Part shown: piece after piece, positions 32,301 through 40,877 of the stretch
Layout of the letters: every line of letters starts with the position of its first letter
Numbering within the stretch: the stretch's first letter is position 1
NCBI GenBank assembly: GCA_030704615.1
Contig: CM060731.1
Location: 83,370,756 to 83,434,755 of the forward strand
Reading direction: 5' to 3'
Length of the DNA: 64,000 nt
Origin: Takakia lepidozioides
Lineage: Eukaryota > Streptophyta > Takakiopsida > Takakiales > Takakiaceae
Made by a program: the position numbers and the translations under genes
Notes under the pieces: generated by a model
What the model saw: only the letters and a program-made list of their open reading frames with translations
Database searches by the model: none
Told to the model about the DNA's origin: nothing

Positions 32301-33428
32301 AGAACAGAGCGGAGCTTTTCTCTTGAACGATGCTTGCAAGCTCCACAGGCTTACAAGAAATTACCCATAGTTTTTTGTGGCAACCATACGTTTATGCTTT
32401 GTGCACTACAGGCATTTCTGCAGTTGTTACAGCCAAAACATTTCTGTGAGTCTAAAATGAAGAGAGTGAGAGGAATGGAGGAAATCAGGGTGAAGAGCAC
32501 CACAATCCTGCAGAAACAAACGATTGCTACCCCACAGGCGATACAGATACTGAAGGAGCTGAGATTGCAAGGATTGCAAAGCATAGATTGGACATTACAC
32601 CATAGACAGTACATGTTACAATTTTTGCAGAACTTTGAGCCAAGGACAGGAACAACAACGGTGAAGGGAGTTGAATTACTAATTACTCCCCTATACCTAC
32701 AGCAATTGTTTCGATTGCCAGCAGGTCAGGTGCATGTGGAGGAGCACAGGGCAAGACTGCAAATAGGGGACTTATTCCAAGAAGGGAGTTTCTTTAAAAC
32801 TCAGGGTTATGCTTGTACCAAGGCCGTGTACCCAGGGCTAAAGGAAGTAGGCCAGGTATTGAACGTTCTGATTGCCATGAAACAGAACCAACAGTATTTG
32901 AGCAGATCCTTCACGGAGGAAATACTCAAAGCCCTGAAAGGACAAGAGGTAGAATGGGCGGACATAATGTACAACGCACTGGTGGAGGAGATGAAAAGAT
33001 TACAAGGTACTACCGCAAAGTCTCCTATCATAGTGTCTGGCCCAATCATTGCTCAAATAATTCTTGATTCTGGCATACTTGATGCGCAAGAAAGAAAGGA
33101 GATGGGAGTGTTTGAGCCAGAAACCACTGCAATGGAAGAGCAAGGCTCTTCACACAGTGAGGGTGGACTAGCAGGGCAACCCGAGACTAAGAGGCAGAGA
33201 CGGGGAAAGACTGTAGTGGCGGATCCACTGGCTTCACGGATTCCGCATGATAATGTTTCCCAAGCTCATGTGCAGGAAGGGGCACAGCAGCACAGAGAAC
33301 TGCTATTACTGGAAGCAGGACCTTCAGAGAGGGAAGAGGAAGTTACTTCAGTATCACAGCCATCACAGCCAGCTGATCGGCTTGTCACAAGGTTAAGTTG
33401 TCCATGCAGTGCCACCAGAAATAATTGA
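29370..33428 (+). pseudogene. RNase H, integrase and first part of C-terminal extension of A3
   Basis: 1352 aa, collinear with A1 5380-9430. RNase H DASGEALGAVL, integrase zinc finger (GGHFGEE, CQSCDEC) and catalytic LDFVGP, SDQGSHF and GQAEATNK are all present. The ten-residue repeat (31464-31780), the RGVEL-like globular block and an acidic linker follow. It ends by a frameshift at about 33395 relative to A1. Confidence 0.9.
31464..31780 (+). repeat. 30-bp in-frame tandem repeat of A3
   Basis: About ten units related to those at 7468-7800 but with RRNTAYHSPS consensus. Unit sequence is homogenised within each element yet differs between A1 and A3, so amplification occurred separately in each lineage. 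Confidence 0.9.
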
Positions 33429-35994
33429 TTTGGAAAAAGAAGGGTTAGATATTCCAACTACAGAACAGATAGTGGCAGAAATTGAGAAGGGGGACCTTCT
33501 CTATGAATATTCTGGTCTGGTCAAGGAGACAGAGATTCCAGAGGTGCAACAGTTGCCCAAGGGAAATCCTGAGGTGCATATAATACACACACCTGTGTCG
33601 GAGGTACCACAGGTAGAATGTCAAGACACTGCAGCACCGGTGATGGATGAAGTGGTTCAGGAAGAAAATCCGGTGGGACAATGGCCTGAATGGTTCGTGA
33701 GACATCACACGGTTGAGGATCAGGAGGAACAGCAGCAACCTCACCATGATGACCCTCAACAGGCAATGCTGATGAGTTCCATAGGCAGGACACTTAATTT
33801 GTTGGGGACTTATGTCAAATCCCATGTTCCAACTACCCAATTGACAGCCTTGAGAGAGGAACTCAGGAAGGAGTTTGAGGCTCGACTAGCCACTGAGTGT
33901 GCAAACAAGGTCGATGAGGAGGTCACTCTCAAGATGCAGCAGGACTTGGAAAATACAGAAGCGGCTTTGCAATTGGCCAAGGAACAATTGATTGAGGCAG
34001 GCCTCGCGCAAGACCAGTTGCACGAAGCACATAAGCAACAGCTATACCAAATGCAGGTGAAGCATGAAAGCAAGTTGCAACAAGTAATGCACTACATACG
34101 GAGTTGCAGACAGTGCATGACAGGATGGCCATCAATGTGCTACACTCACAACTATGCTTGACCAATCTACAATAGAAATAAACAGTCAAGCGGAAAAAAA
34201 TATGAAGGCAGAAGCAGAGAATGTTGAGCAAATGAAACTCATTGTCGACATGAAGAATACAATCTGTCGCAATGAGGATACTTTCAAGCAATACAGGCAG
34301 GTTGAAGCTGACCAAGAGAGGCACATCCTGGAGTTGCAACAAACGGTCATGGCCAATAGAAATGAAATCTCTGTGGCTAACAAGGCTTGGAAGGAAGCCA
34401 ATAATCTGGCTGCTGCCTATGCGAATTTGGTTGAACCTCATGCGAAGCGCATGGAGGCTTTACAACAGCAGTTAGAAGTGTACAAACACAAAGAGGAGCA
34501 CACTCTCAGAGGAACCACAAGCAACTTGGTGGATAACAGCCTTATGCAGGTCTGGTTAGCACAAGGGCCAGTGGAGGGCAAAGCACCACGAAAAAGCGAG
34601 ATGAATGAGCTCAGACTGCAAGTGCAGAACATTGCCACAACTACTATAGACAATGTCTATAGTAGGATAGCAGAGTTACAGGAGGATGTAGACGGACTGC
34701 AGACTCAAGTGGAGGACCTCACTTCAAACATCGACAAAAGAGTCTATATCCCTCAGGAACAGCTAATGGCTTCTTATTTACAAGCCAGAACTTTGGCTTT
34801 TCAGTCTTCACAGGAGGTGCAGGAAATGCCAATGATACAAGAGCCAGTACCACCAACACCACAACAAGTCACTGTACCAGTAGCTGAACCTGTTGTTACT
34901 ACAACCACACCACAGCCACCACAGCCTGAGGTATGGGGCAATGCTGCTTTTAACCCACCTAAAACTCCAGCTGCAAGGGAGTACAGTAGGGCTATGATTA
35001 TGCCCTTCAACCAAATTCCCATCATGTTGGATTTGGCTTGGAAAGAATTTAGTCCTCCGCAGTCATTCGCACATTACTACCAAATCATGCGCATTTGGCT
35101 GCCAGTGGCAACTAGGACTAAAGTTCTTCCGAACAATCGACCAATTGAGGATCATCACTTTGCACAGTACTGGCACGAGCAGGTACCATGTTGAGGGAAT
35201 TAATTGCTTTCCAAGTTGTACATGGATTCATTTATACCAAGACCAAGGAGGTAGCAAGTATTGTCATGGGATGCGGGTTATACTACGCTGCTTGTTTTCT
35301 GGTACGTTATCACATTGAGCAACAAAAGATGCAAGCGCGCTTTCTGAGTTATTCCAGTGGGGATCATTGGATCTTACCTTCAGTGCCACCTCATATGTAC
35401 CTATATGAGGCAAAAGTTATGATGCAAAAGGATTCTCAAATTCGTTCATGGTTTCAAGCGGCCTGGAACAATTTGTCAACACAGAAATTCGGCATTGATG
35501 ATATTTTCTATAAGGGACATGTGGCATGGAAATACTTGCACGCTGCACAAGTAATTGGTACCCCACTCACCTGGACAGACAAGGAGCTCAGTGTCTACAC
35601 CAATTTTGTTGTTCAGCGGTTACACCAAGTTGTAAAATATAAACTTCCAGACATGGTAGGACAACATTGTATGCCCCAGAGGATTCCACAAAAAGTTCGA
35701 AAATTAAAACACCTGAGAGGCGATGAGGATTCTGATACAACTGTTTCTTCACCGAATTCTTTTGACATGGGAGAAGACTATGCAATTCAGATGGCAGAGA
35801 AGAAGCGACGGGGGTCTCCTATGCCTGAAAGGTTACCTCGATATCAGCCTCCAGAGGGCCTCACTTATCCAGGTAGTGTTCAAACATCTCCGTCAACCAG
35901 AGACAGACCTCGGGCTCGTACACACAGTCCGCCACGAAACTCTCAACGTCAGAAAGGTGCTCACTCACAAAGGTTTGCTAATCGCAATCAGTAA
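33409..35994 (+). pseudogene. Coiled-coil and C-terminal part of A3 polyprotein
   Basis: Three overlapping frames (33409-34161, 34154-35194, 35188-35994) cover A1 9435-12041 and are separated by 1-nt indels. Contents are the acidic linker, a coiled coil (about 33840-34500), a Pro/Gln linker, and the final globular block with a Ser/Arg/Pro tail. At 35535-35545 A3 retains the frame that A1 has lost. Confidence 0.85.
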
Positions 35995-36011
35995 ACCGTG
36001 AGGACACGGCT

Positions 36012-36032
36012 TTTTGAGAGGGGATAGGGTAA
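36012..36032 (+). promoter_or_regulatory. Polypurine tract of A3
   Basis: A TTTTTGAGAGGGGATAGGGT stretch directly before the right LTR, matching the A1 tract with changes. Confidence 0.8.
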
Positions 36033-37046
36033 TGTTAGAGGACTGTCTGGGACTTAGACACTTATACGGGATCTGTAGGGTACCCTTAATTTTTGCACAG
36101 ACTGAGACCAACAGGAGCCTTAGGGGTGACAGCAGCGCACTATAGAGGGGGGTTACACAGCCCGTCATAGCCAACACAGCCCGTCACAGTCGTCACAGCC
36201 GACACAGCCAACACAGCCCGTCACAGCCATCACAGTCGTCACAGCCGACACAGCCAGACACAGTCAGCACAGCTCGTCACAGCCCGACACAGCCATCACA
36301 GCCAACACAGCCCGTCACAGCCGACACAGCCACACAGCCAAACACAGTCGCACAGCCAATCACAGCCCGTCACAGTTTCACACAGCCAGTCACAGCTTGA
36401 CACAACTGTCACGATCATAGGGAACGGAGAGCAGGACAGGGAACGACTGTGGGGAACAACACCTGCAAATGGAACATGTTAGTTCACGGACGACGGTTAG
36501 TGAGGGAAACGGTTAAAGCCACGGGTAGGAAGATAAAGGGAGAAGCAAGGACTGAGTAGGGGGTTTTTTGGGGGATGATTCTTGGAAGCACGTCAAGAGA
36601 GAGAGAGGATCGGGCGGAGAGTAAGAACGGAAGCAAAGATGGAGAACACGGTGAAGGAGGAGAGATAATTAATAGATGCTTGTTATATGCAAAACTGTAG
36701 TGATATTGTAGAGCAGATTAGAGACACAATGGCTTCGGCCTGATACCTGATAAATCATAATCTGATACTGATACGATACAATCACACTGTGTAGAGAGAT
36801 CTGAGTGAAGCTGTGGAATGAATGGATGAGTTGATGAGCAAACTGATACTCAATTATCAATAGTAAGGTAGCTAGCTAACATGAATGCGGAAAGGAAAAC
36901 AAATAGGAAACACCCCCATGATACACTAGCTGTAGGTCATGACTGATTGTTCTGCGCGGGCTGAGTACTTAGAGATTTCCAACTCTTCTATTTTGGAGTT
37001 TCCGCCTCGGATAGCGAAGGGATGGGTGAGTAAAAGCCGCGCGACA
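36033..37046 (+). repeat. 3' LTR of A3
   Basis: 1014 bp, TGTTAGAGG to GCGCGACA, with its own CACAGCC minisatellite at 36158-36410. It also contains the beginning of the pre-gag ORF (ATG near 36940). Confidence 0.93.
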
Positions 37047-37343
37047 CCCACTGCTCGCAGCAGCTGCTAAGAGTTGCCCGTCATCTTCCTCTTCGTTTTC
37101 CTCAACCCGCGTTTCTAGGTTAAACACCTGGGATGAAAACGTGCATCCTACGGATGAAAATACGCATGGTCATGACTTAGCCATTTTTATCCTGGCAAAG
37201 CATAAGCACAGTATGCCCATGAAATTACCTATATGCAGGGATATATCCCTCCTGCAGTTGTACAACGGGCACTCCCGTTGTAGTGATGCAGGGTCTTAAC
37301 GGTAAGACAAAATGTAATGTCACTCCCCTGCATTCACACTACA
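37047..37343 (-). repeat. LTR of element R, inverted copy, part 2 (5' end side)
   Basis: Reverse complement of 51464-51760, ending at 37343 with TTCACACTACA. With 22835-24644 it makes one LTR interrupted by A3. On the minus strand the sequence just inside (37344-37375) includes AAAAAGGGAGA, a weak polypurine tract. Confidence 0.9.
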
Positions 37344-37439
37344 TATGTAGTATGTCTCCCTTTTTAAGTGTCAGGGTCCTCACTGACCACCTTCACTGGC
37401 TGACCACCCACTGGTGGTATGAATGGTTTCAAATCCCGC

Positions 37440-37637
37440 CTACTTCTTACCCATTCCTTGTTTGCCCCATCTCTTAGCCTGCATCTGCGTGCATTCCCCT
37501 GTCCTTGTGGTGTTTCCCGCATCTTTGTACCCCAAAAAATCATAGGGTCCCTCCCATGGAGATGTCATGGAAGACCTCTTTCCAGGCCTCAACATCATCA
37601 CCTTGCTGTTCTCTATCAACTTGCAGTAGCTCCGCCC
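37440..37637 (-). pseudogene. Integrase C-terminal tail of element R
   Basis: The minus-strand frame contains the LRPGKRSS..SPWEGPYDFLGYKDAGN pattern, the SH3-like C-terminal domain of Gypsy integrases (GD/PGDxVL...W.GPY). Its 5' side, at 37629-37637, is the 9-bp duplicate of 60004-60012, where the main R integrase is cut. The reading frame continues exactly across the duplicate. This is therefore the missing tail of the R polyprotein at 57517-60016, now lying on the opposite strand. Confidence 0.82.
37629..37637. repeat. Target-site duplicate of T insertion, left
   Basis: GCTCCGCCC on the plus strand (minus: GGGCGGAGC). It matches 8 of 9 bases of GGGCGCAGC at 60004-60012. 9-bp duplications are diagnostic of Mutator-like elements. 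Confidence 0.75.
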
Positions 37638-37735
37638 GGGGGCTGCTATTTCATGAGCCATGAGCCATGAGCGGCATGAGCCATGAGCAGAGTCGTAAGT
37701 GTGGAAAAAAACATGAGCAGCACTATTTTCCGAAA
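37638..37735 (+). repeat. T1 terminus with CATGAGC subterminal repeats
   Basis: Terminal 21 bp (37638-37658) align without gaps with 60013-60033 at 16 of 21 positions. The last 13 bases CTATTTCATGAGC are identical. Several CATGAGC heptamers in tandem or near-tandem follow, up to about 37720. Similar heptamer clusters follow the termini at 60013 and 60433. Confidence 0.75.
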
Positions 37736-38011
37736 ATGAGTGTCCGCGGGAATAGGGTTTAGGGTGCCACGGTCATAGGGGGAGAAGGACCTCCCGATGA
37801 AGGAGGTTCGGCAATGTTATTTAGAATTATATATTGAAAGGCAATGTTTCGCGAATGGTAGGGTGGTACTGCTCTGTACAATGGGGGCCCATTTCAGCCT
37901 ACCAGCCACTTGCAAAATCCACCCACACTCCCAATCCCAAACGAAATGAGCAATGACGCATTCTCGGAACGATGGACACAGAATAGAATAAAAAGAGGGC
38001 ACAATGAGGTT

Positions 38012-38017
38012 TTTATT
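38012..38017 (-). promoter_or_regulatory. AATAAA poly(A) signal for the 38101-38937 gene
   Basis: AATAAA on the minus strand about 85 bp after the stop codon. Confidence 0.5.
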
Positions 38018-38100
38018 GATCCACATGAATTGCATTTGAAGCACGTCTACTGTGCTGATTGTGCAATCAAATCTTTAGCCCTGTGCCTATTGAATACAAG

Positions 38101-38937
38101 TCACGTTGTCAATGGGACTTCGACTGCTCTCAGAACTAGCTCATGAGTCATGGGGCTCCTCCATGTAAAGTCGATTGCAGCCGTTGTACCGCCCCTAGTG
38201 ATGTTCACCACAATGTCCTGCCCTTCAATCATACCACCATCGAATATGGAAATCTTCACGTTTTCGTCGTCCACACCAATGCGAATGTCCCCATACAATG
38301 GAGAAGAGGAGCGCACTCCTTGAGGAGAATAGGTCTCTCCGATGGAGTCCACCCACGTCCAGTGGCAGCAGTTCCACCGCAACAGCATAGCAGTGCGCCT
38401 TCTTCTGCATGGGTGACCGTCGTAGCTGGGAAAATCGGAATCGAGGATGCGCAGGAGCCACGGACTCCTCAGACCAAGATCGTCACCCCGGTTGAAGGCG
38501 TAGTGGCCTACGATATACTCAAAAGCCACCAATGTTTCCACAATCGAACCAGTATCTTCTGTGTAATCTGTGTACCAGATAACAATGTCTCCCGATGTGG
38601 CCGAATACATTGCATAATCGATGCCTCCAAATGGGCAGTCGTCCCGGTTCCGGAAGCACGGCATCCTTGCAAAGGAGGACCTGAGGACGACTTGGATGCA
38701 GATGACAATGACCTTGCGGACAGCTACGAAGCCCTTAGATTTTGGAAATGATGCGAAGCGGAAGAGCAGTCCGGCCTCCAATAATGGAGCATCTGGGTCC
38801 CACGTACCCACCGACGGAGGTGGAACGTGTTCATCACGCCGGCGGTGGATGAACCCATACATCTTTCTCATCAACAAGTTATAGTTTGAGATCTGCCACC
38901 GAAGTCCATCCCCCCGGATGGAAATTCGGCGCCGCAT
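38101..38937 (-). CDS. Unknown T-element gene, paralog of 39186-39794
   Basis: 278-aa open frame. The region after residue ~118 aligns clearly with the plus-strand gene: RMPCFRNRDDCPFGGIDYAM against RMPCRQNPADCPYHGHDYAM, then SGDIVIWYTDYTED, LLRWNCCHW, YGDIRI, FDGGMIEGQDIVV and ELVLRAVEVP. Conserved Cys, Trp and Asp-Gly-Gly motifs suggest a beta-rich globular domain, but I do not recognise the family. A possible intron (GT..AG) lies just before the RMPC block, since both paralogs have a TTGCAAG/TTTCAAG-type acceptor there. A Trp/His-rich minus-strand frame upstream (38879-39193) may be a further 5' exon. It lies back to back with its paralog, a GCGGCGCCGAATTTC half-palindrome sitting between them at about 38930. 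Confidence 0.6.
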   Translation of the reverse strand: MRRRISIRGDGLRWQISNYNLLMRKMYGFIHRRRDEHVPPPSVGTWDPDAPLLEAGLLFRFASFPKSKGFVAVRKVIVICIQVVLRSSFARMPCFRNRDDCPFGGIDYAMYSATSGDIVIWYTDYTEDTGSIVETLVAFEYIVGHYAFNRGDDLGLRSPWLLRILDSDFPSYDGHPCRRRRTAMLLRWNCCHWTWVDSIGETYSPQGVRSSSPLYGDIRIGVDDENVKISIFDGGMIEGQDIVVNITRGGTTAAIDFTWRSPMTHELVLRAVEVPLTT

Positions 38938-39185
38938 TTACATCGAAGAGGGGATGGACTTCGTCGTGTCCAGTGGCTATCGGCCCACCTGGCAGTGAGT
39001 GCCCATAGTTTGCATGGCAGGGTAGGAAACTGAAACGGCTACATTCATGAAGCAGCCAATCTTCATCGGTCCAGGATCCTGTAGGGGGGAAATTTAAATG
39101 TGCCCTGGAGTGTTTGTGAGGAATTGCAGCGTTAAACTTTTTCCAGCCACCGCGCTGCTCCTCCTCCATCCGGGAGCTGCTGTCA

Positions 39186-39794
39186 TTGAGCATACTCCGC
39201 TACTCTTTTTCAAGGATGCCGTGCCGCCAAAATCCAGCCGACTGCCCTTATCATGGCCACGATTATGCTATGTTCAAACCAGAATCAGGAGACATCATTG
39301 TCTGGCTCTCTGTTTTCACAGACGCTGCTGGAATCAAGCAAGAGTCTTTGCGCGCAATGGAGTATCTGGAGGGCTATTACCGCTTTGAGCGAGGTGAGGG
39401 CGAGGGTCAATGCGGTCCGTGGGTCCTGAAAATTGTTGACCTCGATATACCAAGCTGGAAAGGGATGCCGGACAGATCATGCACGTCCTCGCTTTGGCGC
39501 TGGAACTGCTGCCAGTGGACCAGGGAGGACGGCACCGGGGAAAACTATATACGTGCAGATCACTCCGCTCTTCCAGTGTATGGAGACATTCGGCTGAGTT
39601 GCGAAGACGAATCGCACGGGCACATGAGGCCCACAGTGACCTTGTCAATGTATGATGGTGGTATCATTGATGGACATGACATTGTCGTCGGCTCCAGCAA
39701 GGGCAGCAGAACGACCGAATTGCAGTTTACCTCGAGGTGCCGCTGCAGTGATGAGCTTGTTTTGAGGGGTATCGAAGTTCCGTCGACTTGGTGA
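39186..39794 (+). CDS. Unknown T-element gene, paralog of 38101-38937
   Basis: 202 aa. The conserved portion begins at RMPC (about 39216), after a plausible TTTTTCAAG acceptor, so the first ten residues are doubtful and an upstream exon is likely missing from this call. It shares order and spacing of motifs with the minus-strand paralog: PADCPYHGHDYAM, SGDIIVW, LWRWNCCQW, YGDIRLS, YDGGIIDGHDIVV, ELVLRGIEVPS. No membrane segment and no recognised catalytic motif. AATAAA lies about 70 bp after the stop. The divergent arrangement suggests a shared promoter or an inverted duplication. Confidence 0.62.
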   Translation: MSILRYSFSRMPCRQNPADCPYHGHDYAMFKPESGDIIVWLSVFTDAAGIKQESLRAMEYLEGYYRFERGEGEGQCGPWVLKIVDLDIPSWKGMPDRSCTSSLWRWNCCQWTREDGTGENYIRADHSALPVYGDIRLSCEDESHGHMRPTVTLSMYDGGIIDGHDIVVGSSKGSRTTELQFTSRCRCSDELVLRGIEVPSTW

Positions 39795-39863
39795 AGCCCA
39801 TGTAGAAGGAGGAAGGGCTTAGTTTTGTCTGCAGTTGGTAAATGTGAGACATCGTGTCCGATC

Positions 39864-39869
39864 AATAAA
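39864..39869 (+). promoter_or_regulatory. AATAAA poly(A) signal for the 39186-39794 gene
   Basis: AATAAA 70 bp downstream of the stop codon, the expected plant position. The stretch 39870-40045 after it holds nothing I recognise. Confidence 0.5.
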
Positions 39870-40050
39870 CCCATCGTACCTCACTTCTGTATGATTGTGT
39901 TTCATTCTGTTGAATAACTGTCGGAATTGGCCCACTGTTTACAATTTGATGTCTCATTTCTACAATGTGTTTGTCCGGATGAATATAGCAGAGTAACCGG
40001 TATGTGAGTCATGTGTCAAGAATATACCAAAGTAACGCCATGTCGGACAT

Positions 40051-40741
40051 TGAAATGCGGCACCGCATTTCCATGTGGGACAAGGAAATGCGGTGCATCA
40101 TTTCCGTCCAGGTACACGAAATACCAACACGGGTCTATAAATTGGACAGACAACGAGGTTGGCATTGCAAATGCGGCGACGCATTTCCAGCTTGGCAATG
40201 GAAACTTCTTTTTGAACAAGGGAATGCGGTGCCGCATTTCCGTCCAACACTTCAAAAAGTGTGACATTTCCGACCAGCGCGATGGAATGCGTTACCGCAT
40301 TTCCGTGAGAGGGTCTGCAAATGGACAAATTGCGATGTCCGTTCTGGAAATGCGGCGCCGCATTTCCATGTCCGTCATCGACTTTTTTTTTACAATGGAA
40401 TGCGGTGCCAATTTTTGCTGATGGGCCTGCAGTTCGAACAACGACCATCCCCAATATGGAAATGCGGCACCGCATTTTCAATTCCGCCATCTCGACCTCC
40501 TTGTTCGACCTCTGTAAGCGTGGTGGCATCCATGCAATGAGCGGGAGAGGCCAAAACTGGCGTGTGGACAAAGGAAATTTTGGAAATGCGGCACCGCATT
40601 TCCAATCGGCCGATTACTTTTTACTATGCCAACATTGAAATGGAAAATTTAGTCCCTCCCCTGTTTTGGAAATGCGGTGCCGCATTTCCAAAAGAGGTTC
40701 TTAGAGTTTCCAAAATTTTGGAAATGCGGTGCCCCATTTCT
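40051..40741. repeat. Left palindrome cluster of T1 (11 sites)
   Basis: Eleven full or slightly degenerate GAAATGCGG[YR]CCGCATTTC palindromes, centred near 40061, 40094, 40177, 40230, 40293, 40356, 40406, 40468, 40592, 40678 and 40730. Spacings are 33, 83, 53, 63, 63, 50, 62, 124, 86 and 52 bp. Intervening sequence is unique, unlike the central array. It lies between the paralog pair and the 3' end of the methyltransferase-like gene. Nothing recognisable is in 40742-40877. Confidence 0.92.
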
Positions 40742-40877
40742 GATTTTGGGAGCGTCGTGGTTTGGGCGATTGTGTGGCTGGAATGCACACTGGAGAGGGG
40801 TCACGAATGTCGGGCATAATTTCCTTTATATACTCTCGAAGAGAATTTACATTTACAGAGACTTCATTAAAATTCTA

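Larger units (their letters stand above)
24645..37046 (+). mobile_element. Ty3/Gypsy element A3, defective sister of A1, inserted in R LTR
   Basis: Same family as A1, TGTTAGAGG...GCGCGACA. The left LTR is truncated at 25304 and fused directly to the start of gag, so the 3' part of the LTR, the PBS and the pre-gag ORF (about 1 kb) are missing. Several nonsense codons and indels interrupt the polyprotein. The flanks (ATCA and CCCAC) do not form a target duplication. Compared with the intact R LTR, 128 bp of target (51761-51888 equivalent) are gone. Confidence 0.92.
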
